A stretch of 34,797 nucleotides of DNA from Streptomyces rhizosphaerihabitans (GCF_025399795.1 NZ_JAODTZ010000071.1:1-34797); one strand, 5' to 3'; numbered from the stretch's first letter, positions 7,034-15,310 are shown. Program-made: numbers and translations. The notes: a model not told the origin generated them from the letters alone.

Positions 7034-7768
7034 ATGAGCGCAGAGTTCGGCCGCCGCTCCGGCACGCAGGGCAGGATCTCGAAGTGGCTGCGCGGACGCC
7101 GGCCCAAAGCCCCTGCGGAGACATCCGCCGGCGGGCGTGAGGCCCTGCTGCTCGCCGCCGCCGCCGCGGGGCTGCCGCTCGCGCAGGCCGCGTACCCCTC
7201 CGGCTACCGCTGTTCCTGTGACCGCGTCGGCTGCCCCACCCCGGCGCGCCACCCCGTCTCCTTCGCCTGGCAGACGCAGTCGACGACCGACCGCGCGCAG
7301 ATCGAGCGCTGGGCCCGGCACCAGCCGAAGGCGAACTTCATCACCGCGACCGGCATGGTGCACGACGTCCTGGACGTCCCGCTGGACGCCGGACGCGAGG
7401 CGCTGGAGCGGATACTGTCCGCCGACATCGAGGTCGGACCCGTCGCGGAGACAGGCGACGGACGCATGCTCTTCTTCACCCTCACCCGCGGTACGCCCGA
7501 GGACGAGGACGAGTGGTGGCCCTGTGAGCTGGACTGCCACCCCGAGACGATGGACGAGCACCCCGGCTTCCGCTGGCACTGCCGCGGTTCGTACGTCCTC
7601 GTGCCGCCGGCCCAGCTGCCCGGTGGCCTGAGCGTCGACTGGGTGCGCGGACCCGAGCATCCCTTGCCGGACCCGCTCACCCTCCTGGAGATCCTGACCG
7701 ACGAATGCGCCCGCTATGCCGGGGAGAACGGCGCGGACCAGCTCGCCGCCTGGCCCCACCGGGGCTGA
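7034..7768 (+). CDS. Stand-alone prim-pol (bifunctional DNA primase/polymerase N-terminal domain)
   Basis: This encodes a 244-residue protein resembling the prim-pol domain usually found at the front of plasmid and phage replication proteins. It has a basic start, then the family's opening (AAAAGLPLAQAAYPSGYRCSC with CDRVGCPTPARHP), followed by IERWARHQPKANFITATG. No helicase or zinc-ribbon domain follows. The metal-binding segment, usually DxD, here reads HDVLDVPLDAG, so polymerase activity is uncertain. The gene stands alone with no phage or plasmid genes beside it. The ATG at 7034 has AGGGG five bases upstream. It may be a repair or tolerance polymerase or a domesticated, inactive relative. 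Confidence 0.82.
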   Translation: MSAEFGRRSGTQGRISKWLRGRRPKAPAETSAGGREALLLAAAAAGLPLAQAAYPSGYRCSCDRVGCPTPARHPVSFAWQTQSTTDRAQIERWARHQPKANFITATGMVHDVLDVPLDAGREALERILSADIEVGPVAETGDGRMLFFTLTRGTPEDEDEWWPCELDCHPETMDEHPGFRWHCRGSYVLVPPAQLPGGLSVDWVRGPEHPLPDPLTLLEILTDECARYAGENGADQLAAWPHRG

Positions 7769-7790
7769 GAACCCGCCCGACCGGCGGTTC
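7769..7790. terminator. Hairpin after the prim-pol gene
   Basis: GAACCCGCC (7769-7777) pairs with GGCGGTTC (7783-7790) with one bulged C. It starts directly after the prim-pol stop and lies between two convergent genes. Confidence 0.55.
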
Positions 7791-7850
7791 TGGAAGGTCG
7801 CACCGCGCTTGCCGAGTGAGCGGTTGCCGGATGCAACGGACGCACACGCG

Positions 7851-7922
7851 GGGTGCGCGGACGTGCCGGGTGGGTGCGCCGGGTGTGCGGACGTGCCGGG
7901 TGGGTGCGCCGGGTGCGGGTGC
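7851..7922. repeat. 30-bp tandem repeat (two full copies plus a partial)
   Basis: 7851-7880 and 7881-7910 are 30-bp units differing at a single base (C/T at the sixth position), followed by a partial third copy. Each unit begins GGGTGYGCGGACGTGCC. The repeat lies between the convergent prim-pol and lipoprotein genes and encodes nothing recognisable. Confidence 0.8.
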
Positions 7923-7939
7923 GCGGGGGCGCCGCCGTA

Positions 7940-8983
7940 CTACTCGCCCTCGGCCCCTGTCAGCCCCTCGATCCGTCCGAGGACGGACACCTGTCCTTCG
8001 CCCGAACCCTTCAGCGGGTCCAGGACGACCTGGTTGGAGACGAACTCCAGGGTCAGGGACTGCTTGATCTCGCCGGTCGTCAAGGCCCGCACGTCCGCGC
8101 CGGGGGAGGGGATCTCGGTGCCCGCGGCGGCGGTCTCCTTCTCGTAGCGGTGCGTGGCGAAGAACACCAGCGCCCCGCCGTCCGCGGTGCGCAGACCCAC
8201 CGGCGCGTAGTCGCCCGAGACCAGCGGCTGGTCGATGTACTGCCTGGCGAGGCCGGGCTTGCTGGCGAACTTCTCGCGCTGGGCCCGCCACTGCGAGGTG
8301 TGGACGCCCGAGGCGAAGGCGTCGCCGCCGGTCTTCAGATAGGTCGCGTACGACCGGCCGAGCTTCACCGGCTCGATCGCGAGCGCCGCGTCGTCGGCCG
8401 TGACCGGCTGCGCCCAGCCGCCCTCGTCCTTCGCGAACTTCGGTACGTCACCGGCCCCGAGGACCGTCAGATACGAGGCCTGCCACAGTTCGTCGGCGCT
8501 GCCCCGGGTGAAGACGAGCAGCCAACGGCTGCCCGGCACGCCCTTGTTGGCCGTCGTGTTCGCCACGAACCAGCGCGGCCAGCCCGCCTTCGCGGGGATC
8601 GAGAACTCGGCGTCGGCGAACTCCAGCGCCGAATGCGCGGGATTCCCGGCCGGGTTGTTCTTGCGCCCGGCCTTCAGCCTGGCGCCGTCGATGTCCGCGA
8701 GCGGACCGGCCACCCGGTCCGCGTCGTCGGAACGGTCGTACGTAGCGTCCGCCTTGTTGTAGGCGACGGTGAAGTCCTTGAGCGCGCGGGCGGCTTCGGC
8801 GCGGGTCGCCGCCGGGACGACCTCTCGCTCGCCGTGCACCACCACGCAGCCGCTCGCCGCCGAGGACAGGACGGTCACCGTCGCCGTCGCCAGGGCGAAA
8901 CGACCGAGGGCGGAACGGCCCAGAGCGAAACGGCCGAGACTACGAGGCCTTCGTGGGCTGCGACCCGTGCGATCCCTGCTCAT
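7940..8983 (-). CDS. Putative lipoprotein, fourth gene of the efe operon
   Basis: This encodes a 347-residue exported protein of unrecognised function. A basic N-terminus containing three LGRxAL repeats is followed by a hydrophobic stretch and a lipobox ending at Cys46 (AASGC), so it should be anchored to the outer face of the membrane. The rest is soluble and lacks cysteines or metal-binding patterns that I can name. The ATG at 8983 lies inside the 3' end of efeU (44-base overlap) and has GAAGG upstream, which implies translational coupling with the iron permease. A role next to EfeO/EfeB at the cell surface is an inference from position only. A later start would lose the signal sequence. 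Confidence 0.85.
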   Translation of the reverse strand: MSRDRTGRSPRRPRSLGRFALGRSALGRFALATATVTVLSSAASGCVVVHGEREVVPAATRAEAARALKDFTVAYNKADATYDRSDDADRVAGPLADIDGARLKAGRKNNPAGNPAHSALEFADAEFSIPAKAGWPRWFVANTTANKGVPGSRWLLVFTRGSADELWQASYLTVLGAGDVPKFAKDEGGWAQPVTADDAALAIEPVKLGRSYATYLKTGGDAFASGVHTSQWRAQREKFASKPGLARQYIDQPLVSGDYAPVGLRTADGGALVFFATHRYEKETAAAGTEIPSPGADVRALTTGEIKQSLTLEFVSNQVVLDPLKGSGEGQVSVLGRIEGLTGAEGE

Positions 8984-9815
8984 CAGGTGCCTTCACCTTC
9001 CCCTTCCCGGAGGCGAACCCTACCGGGGCGAGGAAGATCGTGAGCGTCGGGACCAAGTACAGCGCCCACACCGTGACCTGAAGGACGGTCGGGTCGGGCT
9101 GGAAGTTGAAGACGCCCTTCAGCAGGGTGCCGTACCAGCTCGTCGGGTCGATCGTGTTGCTGATGTCGAAGGCGAGGTTCGTCAGGCCCGGGACGAAGTC
9201 GGCTTCCTGCAGGTCGTGGATGCCGTACGCGAGCACGCCCGCGGCGACGACGACCAGCATGCCGCCGGTCCAGGTGAAGAACTTGGCGAGGTTGATCTTC
9301 AGCGCGCCACGGTAGAAGAGCCAGCCGAGGAGGACCGCGGTGGCCAGGCCCAGCGCCACGCCGATCAGCGGGCGGGGCGTGCCGTCACTGGCCGCGTGCA
9401 CCGACGCCCACACGAACAGGGCCGTCTCCAGACCCTCCCGGCCGACCGCCAGGAACGCGGTCGCGACCAGCGCGCCCGTTCCCATGGCGAGGGCCGCGTC
9501 CAGCCTGCCGTGCAGCTCGGACTTCAGGTGCCGGGCCGTGCGGCGCATCCAGAAGACCATCCACGTCACCAGGCCCACGGCGAGGACCGACAGCGAACCG
9601 CCGAGCCCCTCCTGCGCCTGGAACGTCATCTCCTGGGAGCCGAATTCGAGGGCGCAGCCGAAACCGAGCGCCACGGCGATCGCGACGCCGATGCCGATCC
9701 AGATCGGCTTCAGGGCGTCCCTGCGCTCCGTCTTCACCAGGTAGGCGATGAGGATGCAGACGACGAGGCTGGCTTCGAGGCCCTCGCGGAGACCGATCAG
9801 ATAGTTGCTGAACAC
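8940..9815 (-). CDS. efeU: EfeU iron permease, FTR1 family
   Basis: This encodes a 291-residue polytopic membrane protein of the OFeT/FTR1 family, the permease of the EfeUOB ferrous/ferric iron uptake system. The two iron-binding REGLE motifs are at residues 10-14 and 126-130, in helices 1 and 4 of the expected seven. The start is the GTG at 9815, preceded by an excellent AAGGAGG; the ATG at 9851 lies inside efeB and has no such site. Only 2 bases separate the efeB stop from this start, and the downstream lipoprotein gene overlaps its 3' end. Regulation is expected through the iron boxes before efeO. Confidence 0.96.
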   Translation of the reverse strand: MFSNYLIGLREGLEASLVVCILIAYLVKTERRDALKPIWIGIGVAIAVALGFGCALEFGSQEMTFQAQEGLGGSLSVLAVGLVTWMVFWMRRTARHLKSELHGRLDAALAMGTGALVATAFLAVGREGLETALFVWASVHAASDGTPRPLIGVALGLATAVLLGWLFYRGALKINLAKFFTWTGGMLVVVAAGVLAYGIHDLQEADFVPGLTNLAFDISNTIDPTSWYGTLLKGVFNFQPDPTVLQVTVWALYLVPTLTIFLAPVGFASGKGKVKAPDEQGSHGSQPTKAS

Positions 9816-9817
9816 GG

Positions 9818-11164
9818 CTATGCCTCCTTGGAGAACAGCGTCCGGCCCCACCAGTCGTCCTTGTCCCGGACGCCGGGCGGGACGGCGAAGACCGCCGAAC
9901 TCACGTGCTGGATGTACTCGTTGAGCGCGTCGGAGCGCGACAGGCTGCGCTGCACGGGGATGAAGCCCTTGCGCACGTCACGCTGGTACGCGAGGAAGAA
10001 CAAGCCCGCTTCGAGGCGGCCGAGACCGTCCGTGCCGTCCGTGAAGGAGTAGCCGCGGCGCAGGATGGTCACGCCGTGGTTGGAGTCGGGGTGCGCGAGC
10101 CGGACGTGCGCGTCGGGCTTCATCGCCTTCAGGAACGGCTTGTCGTGCTCCTTGGCCTTGCCGGCCGGGGCGCCCTCGCCCTTGTCGCGGCCGAAGACGT
10201 CCTCCTGCTCCTGCAGCGAAGTGCGGTCCCACGTCTCGATGTTCATCCGGATGCGCCGGGCGACGAGGTAGGAACCGCCCGTCATCCAGGACGAGTTCGC
10301 GCTGCCGTCCTTCCCGTCGACCCAGACGAACTTGTCCAGCCGCGCGGTCTCGGTGCCCGCGATGTTGCGGGTGCCGTCCTTGAAGCCCATCAGGTTGCGC
10401 GGGGTCTGCGCGTCCGGGGTCGTCGACGACGTCTTGCCGAAGCCGAGCTGCGACCAGCGGATGGCGACCTTGCCGAAGCCGATACGGGCCAGGTTGCGGA
10501 TGGCGTGCACCGCCACCTGCGGGTCGTCCGCGCAGGCCTGGATGCACAGGTCGCCGTTGCTGCGGGCCTTGTCCAGGTTGTCGCCCGAGAACTCCGGCAG
10601 GTCGACGAGCGCCTCCGGCCGGCGGTCCGCCAGACCGAACTTCTCGAACAGCGACGGACCGAAGCCGATCGTCAGCGTCAGCCGGGAGGGCTTGAGCCCC
10701 AGCGCCTCACCGGTGTCGTCCGGCGGCGCCTCGGCCAGACCGCCGTACGCGCCCTCACCGACCGTGTGTCCGGCGGTCATCCGGGCGGCGGCCTGCGTCC
10801 AGTCCTTGAGGAGCTGGACGAACTCGGCGCGGTCGTCCGTCTTCACGTCGAACGCGGCGAAGTGCAGCCGGTCCTGCACCGCTGTCGCGATGCCCGCCTG
10901 ATGCGCGCCGTGGAAGGCGACAGCGGCGCCGGTGTCGGCGGCGGCCGGATCGACGTCGTTGCCGGTACGGGTCATCGCGACGGCGCCGCCGGCCGCGGCG
11001 GCACCGAGCGCGAGCCCGGCACCGCCCCAGCCGATCAGCGAACGCCGGGTCGGCGCGGAGCCGTTGCGGGTGGACCCGGTGGCCTGCGCGGCGCCGGTGC
11101 CCTCAGCAGTGTCCGCGCTGACCTGGGTGTCCGTGCTGTCCGTGCTGTTCGAGTTGTCCGTCAT
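9818..11164 (-). CDS. efeB: EfeB deferrochelatase/DyP-type peroxidase (Tat-exported)
   Basis: This encodes 448 residues of a dye-decolourising heme peroxidase. A twin-arginine signal (TRRSLIG, Arg40-Arg41, then an Ala/Gly-rich hydrophobic core) directs export as a folded protein. It follows an unusually Ser/Thr/Asp-rich 38-residue leader. The family's GxxDG motif is GFKDG with Asp at about 263; the proximal heme ligand is probably His353 in DAHVRLAHP, followed by ILRRGYSF. In EfeUOB systems this protein oxidises ferrous iron or acts on heme at the membrane surface. It lies 10 bases after efeO and 2 bases before efeU, clearly one operon. Confidence 0.96.
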   Translation of the reverse strand: MTDNSNSTDSTDTQVSADTAEGTGAAQATGSTRNGSAPTRRSLIGWGGAGLALGAAAAGGAVAMTRTGNDVDPAAADTGAAVAFHGAHQAGIATAVQDRLHFAAFDVKTDDRAEFVQLLKDWTQAAARMTAGHTVGEGAYGGLAEAPPDDTGEALGLKPSRLTLTIGFGPSLFEKFGLADRRPEALVDLPEFSGDNLDKARSNGDLCIQACADDPQVAVHAIRNLARIGFGKVAIRWSQLGFGKTSSTTPDAQTPRNLMGFKDGTRNIAGTETARLDKFVWVDGKDGSANSSWMTGGSYLVARRIRMNIETWDRTSLQEQEDVFGRDKGEGAPAGKAKEHDKPFLKAMKPDAHVRLAHPDSNHGVTILRRGYSFTDGTDGLGRLEAGLFFLAYQRDVRKGFIPVQRSLSRSDALNEYIQHVSSAVFAVPPGVRDKDDWWGRTLFSKEA

Positions 11165-11174
11165 GGCGTTGCTC

Positions 11175-12311
11175 CTACTTCACGACGGCGGCGGCGAGCT
11201 TGGAAAGGGGCTCGGCGAGCGCGTTGACCGCGTCCGAGAGCTCCTTGCGGTCGGCCTTGCCGACCTTGTCGTACGACACGAAGCCGTCCGAGGTCTTGTC
11301 CGTGCGGTACTTGTCGAGCAGCTTGTCCAGCGCGGCGAACTGCTTGTCGAGTTCCGCCGCCAGCGCCGCGTCGTTCTCCGAGGCGACCGGCTTGAGCAGC
11401 TCGTACGCCTTCTGCGCGCCGTCGACGTTGCCCTTGAAGTCACTGAGGTCGGTGTGCGAGTAGCGGTCCTCCTCGCCGGTGACCTTGCCGGTGGCGACCT
11501 CGTCGAGCAGCTCCTTGGCGCCGTTGGCCATGGAGGTCGGGGTGATCTCGGCCTTGCCGATGCGCTTCTGCCAGTCGGTCAGGTCGGTGACGAGCTGGTC
11601 GGCGAGGGTCTTCTGCTCAGTGCCGATCTTCTTGTCCTGCCAGAGGGCCTTCTCCAGCGCGTGCCAGCCGGTCCACTTCTGGCCCTTCTCCAGGCCGTCG
11701 GCGCGGGTGTCGGTCTTGGGGTCGATGTCACCGAACGACTCGGCGATCGGCTCGGTGCTCTCCCAGCCGACACGCGAGGGGGCGTAGGCCTTCTTGGCGG
11801 CCTCGAGGTCGCCGGCCTTGACGGCGTCGGCGAACGTCTTCACCTTCGGGATCGTGGCGTCGGCCTCGCCCTGAGCCCACGCGCGGTAGTCGGCGACGGC
11901 CTTGTCGAGGCGCGGGTCGCGCTTGGCGACCTTGCCGCCGGTCACGGTGAGCTTCTGGCGGATGCCGTGGCCCTTCATCCCCGGACGGCAGGCGATCTCG
12001 TACGAACCGGCCTTCACCTCGGCGGTCAGCGTGTACTTGGTGCCGGGACCGATGTTCTCCTTCTCGGAGACGATCCGGTCGTCGGGGAAGACGATCTCGA
12101 CCTCGGTGGCCTTGGACCCCTTGTTCTCGATCTTCAGCGTGACGTGGCCGGACGGCACGGTCTTCGTGGAGGTGTCGCACGTGGAGTCCGCGGCCGTCAC
12201 CTGAATCGCGTCGCCGTTCTTCGCGTCGCTCTTCTGGGTGCAACCCGTGACAGCGGCCAGAGCGGCCGCGGTGGCGGCAGCGGTGACAACGGAGAGTCGG
12301 ACGGCTCGCAT
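11175..12311 (-). CDS. efeO: EfeO iron-uptake lipoprotein (cupredoxin + M75 domain)
   Basis: This encodes 378 residues. A lipoprotein signal ends at Cys24 (AAVTGC), a cupredoxin-like domain follows (about residues 35-120, with two cysteines and the CRPGMKGHG loop as likely metal ligands), then an imelysin/peptidase-M75 domain with the metal-binding HxxE motif at His217-Glu220 (HALEKALW). It is the extracytoplasmic iron-binding partner of EfeU and EfeB. The ATG at 12311 was preferred to 12362 because GGAG is correctly spaced and the signal peptide begins there. It is the first gene of the operon, and two iron boxes lie 49-87 bases upstream. Confidence 0.95.
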   Translation of the reverse strand: MRAVRLSVVTAAATAAALAAVTGCTQKSDAKNGDAIQVTAADSTCDTSTKTVPSGHVTLKIENKGSKATEVEIVFPDDRIVSEKENIGPGTKYTLTAEVKAGSYEIACRPGMKGHGIRQKLTVTGGKVAKRDPRLDKAVADYRAWAQGEADATIPKVKTFADAVKAGDLEAAKKAYAPSRVGWESTEPIAESFGDIDPKTDTRADGLEKGQKWTGWHALEKALWQDKKIGTEQKTLADQLVTDLTDWQKRIGKAEITPTSMANGAKELLDEVATGKVTGEEDRYSHTDLSDFKGNVDGAQKAYELLKPVASENDAALAAELDKQFAALDKLLDKYRTDKTSDGFVSYDKVGKADRKELSDAVNALAEPLSKLAAAVVK

Positions 12312-12359
12312 GCAGGCTCCAAGAGAAGTCGGACAAGCCGCACGGCGGGGCCCGTTCGG

Positions 12360-12378
12360 CATGGTGAGGCTGGCCTAA
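12360..12378 (-). promoter_or_regulatory. Iron box 1 upstream of efeO
   Basis: CATGGTGAGGCTGGCCTAA matches the IdeR/DmdR consensus TTAGGTTAGGCTCACCTAA at 13 of 19 positions by eye, with the AGGCT..CCTAA core intact. It lies between the efeO start and a second, better box. An iron-loaded IdeR/DmdR repressor would be expected to bind here. Confidence 0.65.
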
Positions 12379-12379
12379 C

Positions 12380-12398
12380 TTATCTGAGGCTTGCCTCA
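12380..12398 (-). promoter_or_regulatory. Iron box 2 upstream of efeO
   Basis: TTATCTGAGGCTTGCCTCA matches the IdeR/DmdR consensus at 14 of 19 positions and contains a perfect palindrome TGAGGC-TT-GCCTCA. It begins 20 bases after the first box begins, so two repressor dimers could sit side by side on the promoter. Confidence 0.75.
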
Positions 12399-12500
12399 CT
12401 GATACCCACCCGTGCGGTGATTCAGCTCTCACAGTTGCCGTACAGGAACGGCTTGATCACGATGACTCAAAACGAACCCCATGGGAAAGTCAAGGGAAGG

Positions 12501-13341
12501 TCAAGCATCCCGTTTCGGGGTGATGAGCGCGGCGCCGGTCCTGGGGTGCGGGAACACCTCAACCGGCTGTCGGCAGACGCCGGTCAGCAGTGCGTCGGTG
12601 AAAACCTCCGCCGGCCGGCCGTGGGCCGCGACACGACCGGCGCACAGAAGCGCGACCCGGTGCGCGTGTGCCGCCGCGAGACCTGGATCGTGCAACACCA
12701 CGACCACCGCGTCACCGGCGTGCGCCCTTTCCCGGCACACCCGCAGCACCAACTCCTGGTGCCGCAGGTCGAGTGCGGCCGTCGGTTCGTCGAACAGCAG
12801 CAGCGGGGCGCGCTGCGCGAGCACCCGGGCGAGTGCCACCCGCGCGCTCCCCGCCGCTGAGCGAGCCGAACGGGCGCGGCGCGAAAGCGGTGACCTCGGT
12901 GGCGGCCATGGCCGCCTCGACCGCCGCGTCGTCGTCCTGGGAAGTGTGGGCCCAGGGCGCCCGCCCCATCCGGACGACCTCCTCGGCGGTGAACGGGAAG
13001 GAGAGCGTCGCCGACCGGGGAAGCACGGCCCGGCGCAGGGCGAGTTCGGCCGTGCTCCGGTGCGCCGCCGGACGCCCGTGGAGTCGTACGACCCCTTCGG
13101 TGGCGCGCAGATCGGCCGCCGGCGCGGACAGGAGGGTCGACTTCCCCGCCCCCGTTGGGTCCGACCGGCGCGAGCACCTCGCCCGCGCCGACGGCGACGC
13201 TGACGCCGCGCAGCACTCCCGGTCGCCGAGGCGGACATGGAGGCCCTCGGCCTCGGCGAGTACGTCGCCGGGGGCGGGCCGGGAAGGGGGTGCGGGCCGC
13301 GCGGTACGGATCCGCAGGACCGGGCCGCCCGCCCCCGACAC
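12501..13341 (-). pseudogene. hmuV: HmuV-like heme ABC transporter ATPase gene, frameshifted
   Basis: The minus strand encodes all segments of a FeCT/HmuV ATPase but in changing frames: RLGDRE then VLRGVSVAVGAGEVLAPVG, GAGKSTLLS (Walker A), FTAEEVVRMGRAPWA, SLSGGE (signature), LLLFDEPTAALD (Walker B) and VVVLHDPGLAAAHA. Three indels explain it: one base missing near 13216-13219, one extra C in the C5 run at 13149-13153, and two bases missing in the CGCGCGC run at 12841-12847. Correcting them gives 281 codons from GTG 13341, a normal length. All three are in G/C runs, so sequencing error is possible. No hmuT or hmuU lies beside it, so even an intact product would need partners elsewhere. Confidence 0.85.
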
Positions 13342-13425
13342 CGTTCCCCATGAACAGGGATCTTTCGGGGAGGGCGGCCCGGTCCTGCAGGTCACCGATC
13401 GCGCCGATGGTGTTTGAATGCCGGA

Positions 13426-14070
13426 GTGACTGACTACGACGTGCTGCGGGTCTTCTGCGGACCAGGCGGCGGGTATGGCAATGAGCTCGGTGTCGTGCGC
13501 GAGGGCTCGGTGATGCCGGACCGCGCGGAGCGGCAGGAGTTCGCCGCGAAACTCGGCTTCAGCGAGACCGTGTTCGTCGACGACCCCGAGCGCGGGGTCA
13601 TCGACATCTACACCCCGACGCTGCGGCTGCCGTTCGCGGGTCACCCGTGCGTCGGGGTCGGCTGGCTGCTCGACGTGCCCGAACTGGTCACGCCCGCCGG
13701 TGTGGTGGGGGTCCGGCTGGACGGCGAGTTCAGCTGGATCGAGGCACGGGCCGAGTGGGCACCGCCGCGCACGCTCCGGCGGTACGGGTCGGCGGCCGAG
13801 GTCGACGCGCTGGCCGTGCCGCCGTCGGGGGAGTGGATCTACGCCTGGGCCTGGGAGGACGAGGCCGGCGGCCGGGTGCGGGCCCGTGCCTTCCCCGGCC
13901 GGAACGACGGCATCGAGGAGGACGAGGCCACCGGAGCGGCGGCGCTGCTGCTGACCCAGCAACTCGGCCGGGCCCTCAACATCACCCAGGGCGTCGGCTC
14001 CCAGATCCTCACGGCCCCTCAGCCGAACGACTGGGTCGAGGTGGGCGGCCGGGTCCACCTGGAACGCTGA
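13426..14070 (+). CDS. PhzF-family isomerase-like protein
   Basis: This encodes 214 residues of the PhzF/diaminopimelate-epimerase-like fold. The N-terminal repeat has GNELGVV (the position of the catalytic Glu region in PhzF) and LPFAGHPCVGVGWLL, the family's most conserved motif. A later EATGAAALLL segment matches the family's second glycine-rich loop. It is shorter than typical PhzF proteins (about 270-290), with losses in the central part. The GTG at 13426 was chosen; a TTG at 13414 is also in frame. No phenazine or other pathway genes are nearby, so a phenazine role is unlikely and the substrate is unknown. Confidence 0.85.
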   Translation: MTDYDVLRVFCGPGGGYGNELGVVREGSVMPDRAERQEFAAKLGFSETVFVDDPERGVIDIYTPTLRLPFAGHPCVGVGWLLDVPELVTPAGVVGVRLDGEFSWIEARAEWAPPRTLRRYGSAAEVDALAVPPSGEWIYAWAWEDEAGGRVRARAFPGRNDGIEEDEATGAAALLLTQQLGRALNITQGVGSQILTAPQPNDWVEVGGRVHLER

Positions 14071-14126
14071 GAACCCGGTCAGCGACACGGGGCGAGACGC
14101 GGAACCGCGCCCGCCCTCCACCTGCC

Positions 14127-14464
14127 CGCGGCTGTGCGCGCCAGGCGGCTGATTCTCCGAGGAGGTTCGGGGTCGCGCCGGGGCGGGCGACGGCCCCCGT
14201 AGGGGCGCGGAGAACTGCGCGGTCGGCCCCCGCCGGCCCGCGGTCGTTCGCGTCAGGCGGCTGATTCCCCAGGGGAGGGTTCGGGATCGCGGGGCGTGCG
14301 ACGGCCCCCGTAGGGCGCGGGGAACTGGGCGGTCGGCCCCCGCCGGCCCGCGGTCGTTCGCGCCAGGCGGTTCCCCCGGCGAAGGGGAGGGTCCGGGGTC
14401 GCGCGGGGGGCGGGTCACGGCGACCGCAGGGGCACGGGGGCCGCGCGGCCGGCCCCCGTCGGGC
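14127..14464. repeat. Three tandem ~110-116 bp Streptomyces-type intergenic repeats
   Basis: Units start near 14127, 14239 and 14349, each beginning CGCGGtcGTtCGCGYCAGGCGG and containing ACGGCCCCCGTAGGGSCGCGG, then GAACTGSGCGGTCGGCCCCC. The GCGCGGGGAACTGCGCGG element is, to my knowledge, a common intergenic motif in Streptomyces chromosomes. The third unit is the most diverged. The whole 14071-14547 gap, between phzF-like and heme oxygenase genes, holds no convincing gene. Confidence 0.75.
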
Positions 14465-14547
14465 CCGCACCGTGCACAGCGTGCAGCCCTCCCGGAGGGC
14501 AAGGGAGCAGGGGACCGGGGGTGAACCCCGGGCCCGGGAGCGGATGA

Positions 14548-15252
14548 TCACGCGGTCAGCGGGAACTCCTCGCCGAGAGCTCTGAACACCCCGGTGTTCA
14601 GGGCGAACGCCCGCTTGCACTCCGCCACGATCCGCTGCTTCTCCAGGTCGTCGGCCGGGACCCCGTCCAGCAGTTCGCGATAACTCCGCTTGAACGCGGC
14701 CGGGTTGGAGATGTCCTCGAAGACATAGAAGCGGACGCCGTCGCCCTTGCGGCAGAAGCCCCAGGTCTGCTCCGCCTTGCCGCGGATGATCTGGCCGCCG
14801 GAGAGGTCGCCCAGGTACCGCGTGTAATGGTGGGCGACATAGCCTCCCGGCCACTCGCGGGCGCACTGCGTGACCCGGTCCGCGTACGCGCGGGTCGCGG
14901 GCAGCGCGGTGAGCGTGCCGCGCCAGTCCGGGCCCCGGAGATGGGCGAGGTCGCGCTCGAGAGCGGTGCGGCGCAGCAACTCGGGCCGCAGGAAGGGCCC
15001 GGCCAACGGATCGGCGGCCAGTCGCTCGCTCTGCGCCTCCAACGCCTCGTACACGAACCACAGTTGCTCGGTGTAGCGCGCGTACGCCTCGACGCCGAGC
15101 CGGCCGCCGAGCAGGTCGCTCATGAACGTCGAGGTCTCCGCCTCGGTGTGCTGCTCGTGCGACGCGGTGCGGATGAGTGTCGAGAAAGGTGTGCCCGCCG
15201 GGCTCGTGGTGTCCGGCGTGCTCATCGTGACCGACGTGTCCGACGCGTTCAT
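14548..15252 (-). CDS. Heme oxygenase (biliverdin-producing)
   Basis: This encodes a 234-residue HmuO/HO-1-type heme oxygenase, which opens heme to biliverdin, CO and free iron in the cytoplasm. The proximal heme ligand is probably His35 in HTEAE, and the distal-helix motif GDLSGGQIIRG begins at residue 148. The ATG at 15252 has GGAGG close upstream; an in-frame ATG at 15225 and an earlier ATG at 15306 are alternatives. A near-consensus iron box lies 59 bases upstream, so it is expected to be induced by iron starvation. It is on the same strand as methionine aminopeptidase but separated by a terminator-like hairpin. Confidence 0.94.
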   Translation of the reverse strand: MNASDTSVTMSTPDTTSPAGTPFSTLIRTASHEQHTEAETSTFMSDLLGGRLGVEAYARYTEQLWFVYEALEAQSERLAADPLAGPFLRPELLRRTALERDLAHLRGPDWRGTLTALPATRAYADRVTQCAREWPGGYVAHHYTRYLGDLSGGQIIRGKAEQTWGFCRKGDGVRFYVFEDISNPAAFKRSYRELLDGVPADDLEKQRIVAECKRAFALNTGVFRALGEEFPLTA

Positions 15253-15310
15253 GGGGCCTCCGGAGCCGATGGGGAAGGGCGAGAGCCGTTTCAGGGCCAG
15301 CCGCATCCTT

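Noticed and set aside
13426..14070. Phenazine biosynthesis gene
   Set aside because: The PhzF-like protein stands alone and is shorter than PhzF, and no other phenazine genes are present.
14127..14464. Insertion sequence remnants
   Set aside because: No transposase fragment or target duplication could be seen; the units look like non-coding intergenic repeats.
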